64,000 nt of DNA. Origin: JBCCCJ01 sp039029315. GTDB lineage: Bacteria > Bacteroidota > Bacteroidia > J057. The stretch's first letter is position 1, and each line of letters opens with the position of its first letter. The notes beneath the pieces are model-generated. The model ran no database searches and was not told the origin of the DNA. It worked only from the letters and a program-made list of their open reading frames with translations. Positions 7,589 to 16,947 of this stretch are shown piece by piece. Location: NCBI GenBank assembly GCA_039029315.1, contig JBCCGK010000042.1:26233-90232 (forward strand). The letters are read 5' to 3'. The position numbers were made by a program, and so were the translations under genes.

Positions 7589-9940
7589 ATGCCTCTCCCT
7601 CAGGGTCGTTTTGTCCTTCTACTTATCATATGTCTAGGTCTATGGCTTGGGGAACACAGTTGTGGACCAAAAGAGCTGACAAACATCCCGCGTGCACGCG
7701 AAGTCTGGGCCTTGAATACCATCCTGGATCAACAAGTTCGCATGCTCAGCCTGGCCCTGAATCCCGAGATGTACGTCGCCTACCATACGGAATCATGCAG
7801 GCTCTACCAGATTTGGAAAGGAGGGATTCATCTCGATGGGGCTCCATTTAAGGATATCAAAACCTTGCAACCCACCTCCTGGGGAACCCCTTATTGGAAA
7901 GATAGTCTGACACAAGATCGTTGGGTAGTCGAGACCATTGATAGCAGTTTTGCCATAACTCCGGCCTATCAGGGATACAGAATTCTGGCAGACAATCAGG
8001 TCCGGCTTCGCTATGGCATTCCCTTACCCAATGGAAGCACAGTCTCCATAGAAGAGCAGCCAGAGTATGAACAGGACGAAGCAGGGAATCCGGTTTTTAA
8101 ACAATTATTTCGTTCTGATCCCCTTCCTCCTGCCATCCGCTTGACGTATCGCCGAGCAGGGCAACAGCTGATTTTTTCCTCTCACAAAAAAGATTCTCTC
8201 ACCCTTATTCAGACTTTTTCTCCCCTCCCTCCCCAACAAGCAGCCCCCAGACAACTCACAGGAAACAGGGGCAAGTATTGGATGGATCGAAGTGGGTGCA
8301 ATACCTGTCACGAACTTGAAGAACAGACCATTGGGCCTGGATATCGACAAATCGCCAGCAGATATGGTCAGGAGGAAGGTATACCAGATGAGTTGGTCCA
8401 AAAAGTAAAACAAGGAGGCGCTGGCAATTGGGGAGAGGTACCGATGGTGCCCCATCCTCATTTGGAAGAAAGCAGCATCAGAGTTATGCTCTGGTATATT
8501 CTCTCATTATCCCCTGTTGAGGGTCCTTCTCAACAGTCTCCTCGAAAAAAACGCCCCCCAAAAAAACCTATTCCAACAACAAAGCCTGGGTTCGGAACCA
8601 AATTAACAGCCATTCACCCAGCGTATGATCTGAGTGTGATTCGGCCAGAGGCATTCAAGCCACGGGTAGGGGCACTCGCCTTCATGCCCGATAGTTCCTT
8701 GTTGCTCACTACCTGGGATTCGATTGGCGGGGTCTATCGGCTCTATGGCGTGACAAGTGGAGATACGAATCAGATTCGAATAGAAAGAATTGCCCAGGGA
8801 CTTGCAGAGCCATTGGGAATCGAAGTGGTGGAGGGTGAGATTTATGTTCTCCAAAAACAGGAACTCACACATTTGGTCGATCTGGATGGAGACGGAATCA
8901 CAGATGAATATAGAAATGTGTGCAACAGCTGGGATGCGAGTATCGATTTCCATGAATATTCCTATGGACTGGTCTATAAAGAGGGGACTTTCTGGGCAAA
9001 TCTTGGTCTGGCGATGCGCTTGATGCCACAAGAAGAGCAATTGCCTGATCGAGGCAAGACCATCATCATCCATACAGATGGTCGCTATGAATGGGTGAAT
9101 TCAGGACTCAGGCAACCCAATGGAATCGGCTGGGGGCCAGAACAAGAATTATTCATTTCAGAAAATCAGGGGAATTGGGTTCCAGCCTGCAAACTTATTC
9201 ATGTACAGAAAGGGGTATTTCATGGATGTCGGTTGGGGTACCGACTTCAAGACACCAAACAGCAAGCGAAAGCACCTGCTGTCTGGCTCCCTCAAGATGA
9301 GATCGGCAACTCTCCTGGCGAACCTGTACCCATGCAAGATGGGCCGTATGCGGGTCAACTCCTTCTGCCGGAGGTGACACATGGTGGGATCAAGCGAATT
9401 TTTTTAGAGAAAATAGCGGGAGAATTCCAGGGCTGTGTATTTCGGTTCAGTCAGGGATTGGGGGCCGGAGTCATCCGACTGGTATGGGGGCCTGATGGGG
9501 CTTTGTACACAGGGGGCGTGGGCATGAACGGCAATTGGGGGGTTCCTCCTTACCAATATGGCTTGAATCGTCTGCAATACAATGCACACATTCCCTTTGA
9601 AATGTTGAAAGTGAAATCAAAAGCTGAAGGAATGCAGATTGTATTTACCCATCCATTGAGGCCAGGACATGGCGAGGAACCGACAGACTATTTGATTCAA
9701 CAATGGCGCTATGAAGCAACAGAGAATTATGGAGGCCCCAAGCTTGATCTGGAAGAACTAACAATTTCATCCATTCACATGTCCGAAGACCGGCGATCTG
9801 TTAGCCTTACCCTTCCTCAGCTCAAAACAGGCAGAGTTGTGTATATTCGTCTGGCAGATGGATTGATGAGCGAACAGGGAGAAGGGCTCTGGTCGTCGGA
9901 AGTCTGGTATACATTGAATGCAAAGGCAGATGCCTCATGA
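7589..9940 (+). CDS. Exported cytochrome c / beta-propeller dehydrogenase-like protein
   Basis: A 783-residue exported protein, possibly a lipoprotein (hydrophobic N-terminus ending in EHSCG). After an N-terminal region with an Ig/DUF-like look, a cytochrome c domain is marked by a single CNTCH haem site (Cys237, Cys240, His241) with a later Met-containing segment that could supply the axial ligand. The second half is a propeller of the kind found in soluble glucose/sorbosone dehydrogenase-like and haem-binding propeller proteins (RVGALAFMPDSSLLLTTWD, GLRQPNGIGWGP). It is likely a periplasmic or surface oxidoreductase; substrate unknown. DUF1330 gene follows 108 bases downstream. Confidence 0.75.
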   Translation: MPLPQGRFVLLLIICLGLWLGEHSCGPKELTNIPRAREVWALNTILDQQVRMLSLALNPEMYVAYHTESCRLYQIWKGGIHLDGAPFKDIKTLQPTSWGTPYWKDSLTQDRWVVETIDSSFAITPAYQGYRILADNQVRLRYGIPLPNGSTVSIEEQPEYEQDEAGNPVFKQLFRSDPLPPAIRLTYRRAGQQLIFSSHKKDSLTLIQTFSPLPPQQAAPRQLTGNRGKYWMDRSGCNTCHELEEQTIGPGYRQIASRYGQEEGIPDELVQKVKQGGAGNWGEVPMVPHPHLEESSIRVMLWYILSLSPVEGPSQQSPRKKRPPKKPIPTTKPGFGTKLTAIHPAYDLSVIRPEAFKPRVGALAFMPDSSLLLTTWDSIGGVYRLYGVTSGDTNQIRIERIAQGLAEPLGIEVVEGEIYVLQKQELTHLVDLDGDGITDEYRNVCNSWDASIDFHEYSYGLVYKEGTFWANLGLAMRLMPQEEQLPDRGKTIIIHTDGRYEWVNSGLRQPNGIGWGPEQELFISENQGNWVPACKLIHVQKGVFHGCRLGYRLQDTKQQAKAPAVWLPQDEIGNSPGEPVPMQDGPYAGQLLLPEVTHGGIKRIFLEKIAGEFQGCVFRFSQGLGAGVIRLVWGPDGALYTGGVGMNGNWGVPPYQYGLNRLQYNAHIPFEMLKVKSKAEGMQIVFTHPLRPGHGEEPTDYLIQQWRYEATENYGGPKLDLEELTISSIHMSEDRRSVSLTLPQLKTGRVVYIRLADGLMSEQGEGLWSSEVWYTLNAKADAS

Positions 9941-10048
9941 GTGCTACAGACTGAGCCTTCTCTCAATGTCTTGGCAGGGAGTTCTCATCTGTCTTGCAGT
10001 TTTGTTATAGATCCTTCGTGTTTTTGTGTGTTCAAACAAATTCCTCAC

Positions 10049-10438
10049 ATGCATCTATTCAACCAAATCCTCGCCACCAAAGAACAATTCAAGGCCCTTG
10101 TCCATGAATATCCCAAAGGACAGCCTGTTGTCATGGTGAATCTCCTCAAATTCACAGGAGAAGATGGCCGAAAATCCTACCAGACATATAGTCGCAACAT
10201 GGCGCCCTTGCTCGAAAAAGCTGGAGCCAAAGTCATCTGGTCCGGAAATGTGAATCTGACCGTGATCGGCGATTCTGAAGATCAACCAGACATGGTGATT
10301 CTGGTCGAGTATCCCAGCACCCAACATTTCATTGACATGGCTACTTCCGCAGAATACAAGGTGGTTGGGCAGGATAGAGAAGGGGCATTGGTGTATGGAG
10401 GCTTATTGGCTTCCACAGGGATTGGGATGTTTGGATAA
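10049..10438 (+). CDS. DUF1330 domain protein
   Basis: A 129-residue protein of the DUF1330 family, a small ferredoxin-like alpha+beta barrel fold related to dimeric monooxygenase-like proteins. Signature features are VVMVNLLKF near residue 28, YQTYSRNMAPLLEKAGAK, and VILVEYPSTQHFIDMATSAEYK. The start at ATG 10049 is chosen because the upstream extension to a GTG at 9941 does not look like protein of this family. Function is unknown for the family; no partner is evident apart from the upstream cytochrome-propeller gene. Confidence 0.85.
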   Translation: MHLFNQILATKEQFKALVHEYPKGQPVVMVNLLKFTGEDGRKSYQTYSRNMAPLLEKAGAKVIWSGNVNLTVIGDSEDQPDMVILVEYPSTQHFIDMATSAEYKVVGQDREGALVYGGLLASTGIGMFG

Positions 10439-10463
10439 AAGTTTTTCGGGGCACAACAAGCAC

Positions 10464-10495
10464 AAAACGCTGACTTGAAGGCCAGCGTTTTGCAT
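10464..10495. terminator. Bidirectional rho-independent-type terminator
   Basis: AAAACGCTG at 10464-10472 pairs with CAGCGTTTT at 10483-10491 over a 10-base loop. The A-rich left and T-rich right flanks let it act in both directions. It sits between the convergent DUF1330 and EF-G-like genes. Confidence 0.75.
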
Positions 10496-10523
10496 ATATG
10501 AGCGAGTAGATATCGATATCTTA

Positions 10524-12644
10524 TTACTCGTCTTTCTTATCCTTGGCAGCAACCAGCCTCTTCTGAATATCGCCAGGGACAGTCGAATACTCAATAAACT
10601 CTCGTGTATGAGTCGCGCGTCCCTGTGTGAGGGAGCTGAGAGTGGTCGAGTATCGATTGAGTTCTGCCAAGGGAACACGTGCTGTGATTTTTTGATAATT
10701 TCCTTCGGCTCCAATCCCTTCGACCATCGCACGACGACCTTGAAGGTCCGTCTGTACAGCTCCCATGAATTCTTCCGGCATCAAGACCTCTACCCGATAG
10801 ACAGGCTCCTGCAATTTGGGATTGGCTTTCAGAAAGGCTTCCTTAAATGCCGCTGCTCCAGCAATCTTAAAGGAAATCTCATTGGAATCTACTGCGTGCA
10901 TCTTGCCGTCATATACATAGACAGAGACATCTCGAACATATGAGCCAGTAATCGGACCATTGGAGATTACTTCAGCGATTCCTTTAAGAATTGCAGGCAT
11001 GAATCGGGTATCGATGACCCCACCGACCACACAGTTATTGAAGATGAGCCTTCCTCCCCAATCCAGATCGATGATTTGTTCTCCACGAACCTTGAGATCA
11101 TCTGGTGCAGATTGGCCTTCTACGTACGGCAGGAGTTTGAGATAGACCTCTCCATATTGGCCAGAACCACCACTTTGTTTTTTGTGCTTGTAATAGCCTT
11201 CTGCTTTCTTCTGGATCGTTTCCCGATAGGAGATCCGGGGCTCATCAAAATTGACTTCAATATTTGCTTCGTTTTTGAGCATCCATTCTGCAATCCGAAG
11301 GTGTAATTCTCCCTGCCCGGAAAGGATACTTTGCTTCAATTCTTTCGCATAATAAAACTGAAGAGTAGGATCACTTGCGCCCAATTTAATTAGTGTCTGA
11401 GCCATTTTTTCTTCATCCCCAGATTTCTTTGGAGCGATGGCTGTCCGTATTTTAGGTTCGGGAAACTTGATGGGTTCTATTGCTTTCTCATCTCCGACAG
11501 ATCGCAATGTATGGTTGACAAAGGTTTCCTTGAATTTGACCGTTGCGCCGATATCCCCAGCACTCAATTTTTCGACAGCAGTTCGGTTCTTTCCATCGAC
11601 GACATACAATTGGTTCATTTTACCCTTGGCGTGGGTAATGGAGTTATGCACTTCCATTCCGGCCGTAATTTCTCCAGACATCACCCGGAAGAAACTCATT
11701 GACCCTGTATGCTTTTCATTGCTGGCTTTGAAGACAAAAAGAGTAGTCTCAGGATCACTCACATTGATCTCCCCACCATCAGTTGTTGGAGAAGGGGCCA
11801 AATCTTCTGCTGTAGGAGCTACATTCCCCAAAAATCCCATCAGACGGCCGCTCCCCATATTCTGTTTGGCTGACACACAGAAAAGAGGAAACAGTTCTCG
11901 GCTCAACATACCCGCCCGGATGCCTTTTCTCATTTCATCTTCATCCAACTCTCCCTTGTCAAAAAAGATCTCCATCAGATCTTCATCATGTTCGGCGGCA
12001 GTTTCTACCAATTCATTGTGAAGTTCCTCTGCCCGTTCCTTCTCCTCCTCCGGGATCGGTAGTTTTTCTGGTTTTCCACCTCCTTCAGGAAATTTATACA
12101 TGACCATCTTCAGAACATCGATGATCGCATCAAAGCCTTCACCTGCATTATAGGGATATTGAAACAGAATGACCCCTTTGCCAAATTGGGTTTTGACAGA
12201 TTCGAAGGCCATGTTAAAGTCTGCCTTGGAATGATCCAGCTGGTTCATAACAAAAATGGCAGGTTTTTCATACTTTTTGAGGTAGCGCCAGGCGATCTCA
12301 GTTCCAACTTCTGCACCTTGTTGTGCATTGATGGTGACCAGTGCAGTATCACAGACACGCAGGGCTGCAACGAGTTCTCCTACAAAATCGTCAACGCCAG
12401 GTGCATCAATCAGATTGATCTTGGTGCCCCTCCACTCGGTGAACATGATAGAAGAAAAAATAGAGTTTTTTCGCTCCAACTCGATTTCATGGTAATCTGA
12501 CACAGTATTGCCATCATCCACATTTCCCATTCGGGTGAGTTGGCCGCCTTCAAAGAGCATGCATTCTGCGAGAGTCGTCTTGCCAGACTTCGAGCCCCCT
12601 ACAAGGACAACATTTTTTATGTCACTGGTAGCATAATGTTTCAT
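10524..12644 (-). CDS. Elongation factor G-like translational GTPase
   Basis: A 706-residue protein with the EF-G domain order: G domain, domain II, domains III-V ending in the EF-G C-terminal fold (LQEPVYRVEVLMPEEFMGAVQTDLQGRRA). P-loop is G16-T23 (GGSKSGKT), G3 is DAPGVDDF at 80-87 and G4 is NQLD at 134-137. Canonical EF-G has DTPGHVDF and NKxD, so this is the divergent paralogue family seen in Bacteroidota and other phyla rather than the housekeeping fusA, which usually sits with ribosomal genes. It may have a ribosome-related accessory role; not established. Confidence 0.85.
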   Translation of the reverse strand: MKHYATSDIKNVVLVGGSKSGKTTLAECMLFEGGQLTRMGNVDDGNTVSDYHEIELERKNSIFSSIMFTEWRGTKINLIDAPGVDDFVGELVAALRVCDTALVTINAQQGAEVGTEIAWRYLKKYEKPAIFVMNQLDHSKADFNMAFESVKTQFGKGVILFQYPYNAGEGFDAIIDVLKMVMYKFPEGGGKPEKLPIPEEEKERAEELHNELVETAAEHDEDLMEIFFDKGELDEDEMRKGIRAGMLSRELFPLFCVSAKQNMGSGRLMGFLGNVAPTAEDLAPSPTTDGGEINVSDPETTLFVFKASNEKHTGSMSFFRVMSGEITAGMEVHNSITHAKGKMNQLYVVDGKNRTAVEKLSAGDIGATVKFKETFVNHTLRSVGDEKAIEPIKFPEPKIRTAIAPKKSGDEEKMAQTLIKLGASDPTLQFYYAKELKQSILSGQGELHLRIAEWMLKNEANIEVNFDEPRISYRETIQKKAEGYYKHKKQSGGSGQYGEVYLKLLPYVEGQSAPDDLKVRGEQIIDLDWGGRLIFNNCVVGGVIDTRFMPAILKGIAEVISNGPITGSYVRDVSVYVYDGKMHAVDSNEISFKIAGAAAFKEAFLKANPKLQEPVYRVEVLMPEEFMGAVQTDLQGRRAMVEGIGAEGNYQKITARVPLAELNRYSTTLSSLTQGRATHTREFIEYSTVPGDIQKRLVAAKDKKDE

Positions 12645-12760
12645 AAATCCCTAAGTAATTTTCTTTTCGCAAGTAGTAATATAGATTTGTCTAAAATTGA
12701 TAAAAAGTCGCACAATGCGCAACAATATCCTGTACTTTTCTTTTTGTTAAAATAATAGCC

Positions 12761-13468
12761 ATGCAATCTTTCCTTAAGAAGAAGCGTGAGAGTGAGCGTA
12801 GATGGTTCATTTGGGCATATATCCTGTTTGGAGTTTGTGTGGTGCTTTCACGCGAAATTGACCAATACTGGCTCCATTATGTGAGCAAACCTCTGATCAT
12901 GCTGTCACTCTTGTGGATGTATGTTCAAAAGTGCCAACAGAAAGGAAGTCGACAGTACAGGGCTGTCCTCCTGGCCATTCTGGCTTCTTGGCTGGGAGAT
13001 ATCTGTTTGATGTTTGGGGGAAAAATCTGGTTTTTGTCCGGGCTTAGCTTCTTCCTGTTGGCACATCTTGGATACATTTACGCCTTTTTTCAAGGAATCC
13101 AATCTGAGAATTCACCCTCCATTCTCAAACAAAAGCCCTGGTTGCTTCTCCCTTTTCTTCTGTACGCAGCTGCTCTTTTTCGTCTGGTATTGCCGCAAGC
13201 GGGAGAGATGGCCATCCCGATTGTGGTGTATGCGATCGTCATATTAGGGATGGCCCTCAGTGGACTCAATCGAAAAGGTCGCGTATCAGAAGAAAGTTTT
13301 CGCCCTGTTTTGCTGGGAGCTTTACTGTTCATGTTATCTGACAGTATGATCGCCATCCATCGCTTTGCAGAGCAAATGATTTCAATTCCCGCAGTACAGC
13401 TTTGGATCATGTTTACCTATATGTCAGCTCAGTATCTAATTATCACTGGTCTATTGAAAGAGGAATAG
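12761..13468 (+). CDS. YhhN/TMEM86-family membrane protein (lysoplasmalogenase-like)
   Basis: A 235-residue integral membrane protein with about eight hydrophobic segments and the conserved acidic residues of the YhhN family in SWLGDICLMF and ALLFMLSDSMIAIHRF. Eukaryotic TMEM86 members hydrolyse the vinyl ether of lysoplasmalogens; bacterial members are assigned the same activity by homology. It is divergent from the EF-G-like gene and ends 31 bases before icmF, possibly cotranscribed. Confidence 0.85.
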   Translation: MQSFLKKKRESERRWFIWAYILFGVCVVLSREIDQYWLHYVSKPLIMLSLLWMYVQKCQQKGSRQYRAVLLAILASWLGDICLMFGGKIWFLSGLSFFLLAHLGYIYAFFQGIQSENSPSILKQKPWLLLPFLLYAAALFRLVLPQAGEMAIPIVVYAIVILGMALSGLNRKGRVSEESFRPVLLGALLFMLSDSMIAIHRFAEQMISIPAVQLWIMFTYMSAQYLIITGLLKEE

Positions 13469-13476
13469 TATCTTTG
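13469..13476 (+). promoter_or_regulatory. Candidate Bacteroidota -7 box upstream of icmF
   Basis: TATCTTTG matches the Bacteroidota sigma consensus TAnnTTTG and lies 24 bases before the icmF start. No clear -33 TTTG is seen at the ideal spacing, so this is tentative. Confidence 0.4.
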
Positions 13477-13499
13477 TAGGTGAAAATAAACATAAACCT

Positions 13500-16400
13500 A
13501 TGCCCCCTATTCCCCCTTATCAAACCAAGCATAAGGTGCGGCTGGTTACAGCTGGATCTTTGTTTGATGGTCATGACGCAGCGATCAATATCATGCGGCG
13601 GATCCTGCAAGCCTCTGGCGGAGAAGTCATCCACCTGGGCCATAATCGTTCTGCCTGGGAAATTGTCAGTACTGCTATACAGGAAGATGCACAAGCCATC
13701 GCCATTACCTCTTACCAAGGTGGTCATGTAGAGTTTTTCAAATATATGTTTGACCTCCTTCAGCAACATGGCTGTGGTCATATCAAGCTATTTGGCGGCG
13801 GAGGCGGAACGATTTTGCCAGAAGAAATCGAAGAACTTCATGCCTATGGGATTTGCAGAATCTATTCTCCTGATGATGGCCGCAACATGGGCCTTCAAGG
13901 CATGATCAATGATCTGATCGAGCAGGCTGATTATCCTACCTGGAAGCTGGAGGTGGGAAAATGGAAGGAAGCCATGGCCGAAGCATATGGGGATGTCGCT
14001 GAGTTACAAACCAACGGACAGGCGATTCTCACCAAAGTCAAAAATCGCATTAGCCCCCGTGCGATGGCCAGACTCATTTCTGCAGTGGAGAACAATCCTG
14101 ACCTGGTGGAACCCATCATGGATGAAGTCCATAGCAGGCTGGACGGATTGCCTCAACCACCTATTTTGGGAATCACTGGTACTGGCGGTGCTGGCAAATC
14201 TTCTTTGGTGGATGAACTCGTTCGGCGGTTTCTGCGAGATTTTCCGGAGAAACATATTGCCATTGTCTCTGTTGATCCATCCAAGCGAAGGACGGGAGGG
14301 GCCTTATTGGGAGATCGAATTCGCATGAATTCCGTCTACAATGAGCGTGTGTATATGCGCTCCCTGGCTACCCGGCAATCGAATCTGGCTTTGTCCCGTC
14401 ATATTCCCGAAGTGCTCAATATCCTGAAGGTTGCACAGTTTGACCTCATCATCCTCGAGACCTCAGGCATTGGTCAATCCGATACCGAGATCATCGACTA
14501 CTCCGATGTATCGCTGTATGTGATGACACCGGAGTATGGCGCAGCAACTCAGCTTGAGAAGATCGACATGTTGGACTATGCCGATCTGATCGCTTTGAAT
14601 AAATTTGACAAACGTGGGGCACAGGATGCCTTGCGGGATGTGCGAAAGCAATATCAGCGCAATCACCAATTGTGGTCCAAAAAGCCTGAGGAGATGCCAA
14701 TTTATAGTACCATCGCTTCTCAGTTCAATGATCCGGGCATGAACCGCCTGTATCGCGCCACGATGGATGCCCTCGTACAGAAAAGAGGAGCAGACTTGCC
14801 TAGCCAATTGGAAATCACCAGCCTGGATTCCAAGAAAATACACATCATTCCGCCCAGACGCGTCCGATATCTGGCCGAAATTTCCGACACCATTCGCGAC
14901 TATAACCAGAGCAGCGAAGATCAGGCCCAGATCGCACGTAAGTTGTTCGGAATTAAAAAAGCGATGGAAGTCGCAAAAGAGGCGGGAGAAACAGAAACTC
15001 TCTCCACTCTGTTGAAACTCTACCACCAACTCAATCTTCAACTCAGCAAGCCTAACCAACAACTCATAGATGGCTGGGAAGCAAAGAAAGCTCGTTATGC
15101 CGCAGACATCTTTGAATATCAGGTGCGGAAACGGACCTTTTCCCTCCCAACCTATACAGAAAGCCTCTCCCACAATCGTATCCCAAAAGTCGTCTTGCCG
15201 CGATATGAGGACTGGGGGGAAATCCTCCAGTGGCAATTACAGGAAAATGTTCCGGGTGAATTTCCATTCACGGCGGGTGTCTTTCCATTCAAGCGGGAGG
15301 GCGAAGATCCTACAAGAATGTTTGCAGGAGAAGGAGGACCAGAAAGAACGAATCGTCGTTTCCATTATGTTTCCCTGGGCATGCCTGCCAAACGCCTTTC
15401 GACGGCCTTTGATTCGGTGACCCTCTACGGAGAAGATCCCGACCACAGACCAGACATCTATGGCAAAATCGGCAATTCCGGTGTCTCTATTTGCAGCCTC
15501 GACGATGCCAAAAGATTGTATTCCGGCTTTGACTTGTGCGATCCCAAGACCTCTGTCTCTATGACCATCAATGGGCCTGCCGCAACGATCCTGGCATTTT
15601 TCCTGAATGCTGCCATCGACCAACAATGCGAAAAGTATATCGTGGAGCTGGGACTGGTTGAGGAAGTAGAGCAACAACTCCATCAGATGTTCGAAGCCAA
15701 AGGACTCGTCCGCCCAACCTATGAAGGGGACTTGCCAGAAGGCAATACAGGTCTAGGCTTGATGCTGCTCGGAACGACAGGAGATCAAGTTCTCCCCAAG
15801 CAAATATATGAGCGCATCAAAGCTGAGACTCTGACCAAGGTGCGAGGAACCGTGCAAGCTGACATTCTCAAAGAAGATCAAGCACAAAACACTTGCATTT
15901 TTTCTACAGAATTCTCACTCAAACTGATGGGAGATGTCCAACAATATTTTATCGACCATCATGTACGCAATTTTTATTCTGTCTCAATCTCTGGATACCA
16001 CATTGCAGAAGCAGGTGCCAATCCGATCACCCAACTGGCCTTTACCCTCGCCAATGGATTCACTTTTCTGGAATACTATGCTTCCAGAGGCATGGACATT
16101 GATCAGTTTGCCCCCAACTTTTCTTTCTTTTTCTCCAATGGCATCGATCCAGAATATGCTGTGATCGGTCGTGTAGCGAGAAGAATCTGGGCCAAGGCTC
16201 TCAAACTCAAATATGGAGCTAGTGAACGTGCACAAAAACTGAAATACCATATCCAAACCTCTGGTCGCTCCCTGCATGCACAGGAAATTTCCTTCAATGA
16301 CATCCGCACCACACTTCAGGCGCTTTACGCGATCTATGACAATTGCAACTCCCTCCACACCAATGCCTATGATGAGGCCATCACAACGCCTACTGAAGAA

Positions 16401-16943
16401 TCGGTCCGACGGGCGATTGCCATCCAGATGATCATCAATCACGAACTGGGATTGGCAAAAAACCAGAATCCGTTGCAAGGGGCCTTCATCATTGAGGAAC
16501 TAACAGATCTGGTCGAGGAGGCGATCCTCCAGGAATTCGACAGAATCACTGAGCGCGGTGGGGTGCTTGGGGCGATGGAGACCATGTATCAGCGAGGAAA
16601 AATTCAGGAAGAATCGATGCACTATGAGCACCTCAAGCATTCTGGCGAGTTGCCGATCATGGGTGTCAATACCTTCCTGTCAGACGATGGATCTCCCACG
16701 GTGATCCCCAAAGAGGTCATTCGCGCAACCAGGGAAGAGAAGGTGAACCAAATCGAGCGATTGCAAGCCCTTCAGAGAATGCAGGAGAGCCAAACCAAAG
16801 AAGCGCTTCATTCTCTGCAAGAGACGGCAATCTCTCATGGAAATCTGTTTGAAGAATTGATGGAGACGGTCAAAAGCTCCTCTCTGGGTCAGGTAACTCA
16901 TGCCTTGTATGAGGTGGGAGGCCAATATCGGAGGAGTATGTAA
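13500..16943 (+). CDS. icmF: Fused isobutyryl-CoA mutase (cobalamin mutase with built-in G-protein chaperone)
   Basis: A 1147-residue adenosylcobalamin-dependent acyl-CoA mutase fused to its own chaperone, interconverting isobutyryl-CoA and n-butyryl-CoA (some members act on pivalyl- or isovaleryl-CoA). Order: B12-binding domain with DGHDAA and the cobalt-ligand His25; a MeaB-like G domain with P-loop GTGGAGKS at 227-234; then the large TIM-barrel mutase domain (SVSISGYHIAEAGANPITQLAF). This three-part order defines IcmF rather than methylmalonyl-CoA mutase. A BtuF/BtuC-like pair 18 kb downstream could supply cobalamin. Its stop is four bases from the stop of the convergent CHAT gene. Confidence 0.95.
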   Translation: MPPIPPYQTKHKVRLVTAGSLFDGHDAAINIMRRILQASGGEVIHLGHNRSAWEIVSTAIQEDAQAIAITSYQGGHVEFFKYMFDLLQQHGCGHIKLFGGGGGTILPEEIEELHAYGICRIYSPDDGRNMGLQGMINDLIEQADYPTWKLEVGKWKEAMAEAYGDVAELQTNGQAILTKVKNRISPRAMARLISAVENNPDLVEPIMDEVHSRLDGLPQPPILGITGTGGAGKSSLVDELVRRFLRDFPEKHIAIVSVDPSKRRTGGALLGDRIRMNSVYNERVYMRSLATRQSNLALSRHIPEVLNILKVAQFDLIILETSGIGQSDTEIIDYSDVSLYVMTPEYGAATQLEKIDMLDYADLIALNKFDKRGAQDALRDVRKQYQRNHQLWSKKPEEMPIYSTIASQFNDPGMNRLYRATMDALVQKRGADLPSQLEITSLDSKKIHIIPPRRVRYLAEISDTIRDYNQSSEDQAQIARKLFGIKKAMEVAKEAGETETLSTLLKLYHQLNLQLSKPNQQLIDGWEAKKARYAADIFEYQVRKRTFSLPTYTESLSHNRIPKVVLPRYEDWGEILQWQLQENVPGEFPFTAGVFPFKREGEDPTRMFAGEGGPERTNRRFHYVSLGMPAKRLSTAFDSVTLYGEDPDHRPDIYGKIGNSGVSICSLDDAKRLYSGFDLCDPKTSVSMTINGPAATILAFFLNAAIDQQCEKYIVELGLVEEVEQQLHQMFEAKGLVRPTYEGDLPEGNTGLGLMLLGTTGDQVLPKQIYERIKAETLTKVRGTVQADILKEDQAQNTCIFSTEFSLKLMGDVQQYFIDHHVRNFYSVSISGYHIAEAGANPITQLAFTLANGFTFLEYYASRGMDIDQFAPNFSFFFSNGIDPEYAVIGRVARRIWAKALKLKYGASERAQKLKYHIQTSGRSLHAQEISFNDIRTTLQALYAIYDNCNSLHTNAYDEAITTPTEESVRRAIAIQMIINHELGLAKNQNPLQGAFIIEELTDLVEEAILQEFDRITERGGVLGAMETMYQRGKIQEESMHYEHLKHSGELPIMGVNTFLSDDGSPTVIPKEVIRATREEKVNQIERLQALQRMQESQTKEALHSLQETAISHGNLFEELMETVKSSSLGQVTHALYEVGGQYRRSM

Positions 16944-16947
16944 GGTG

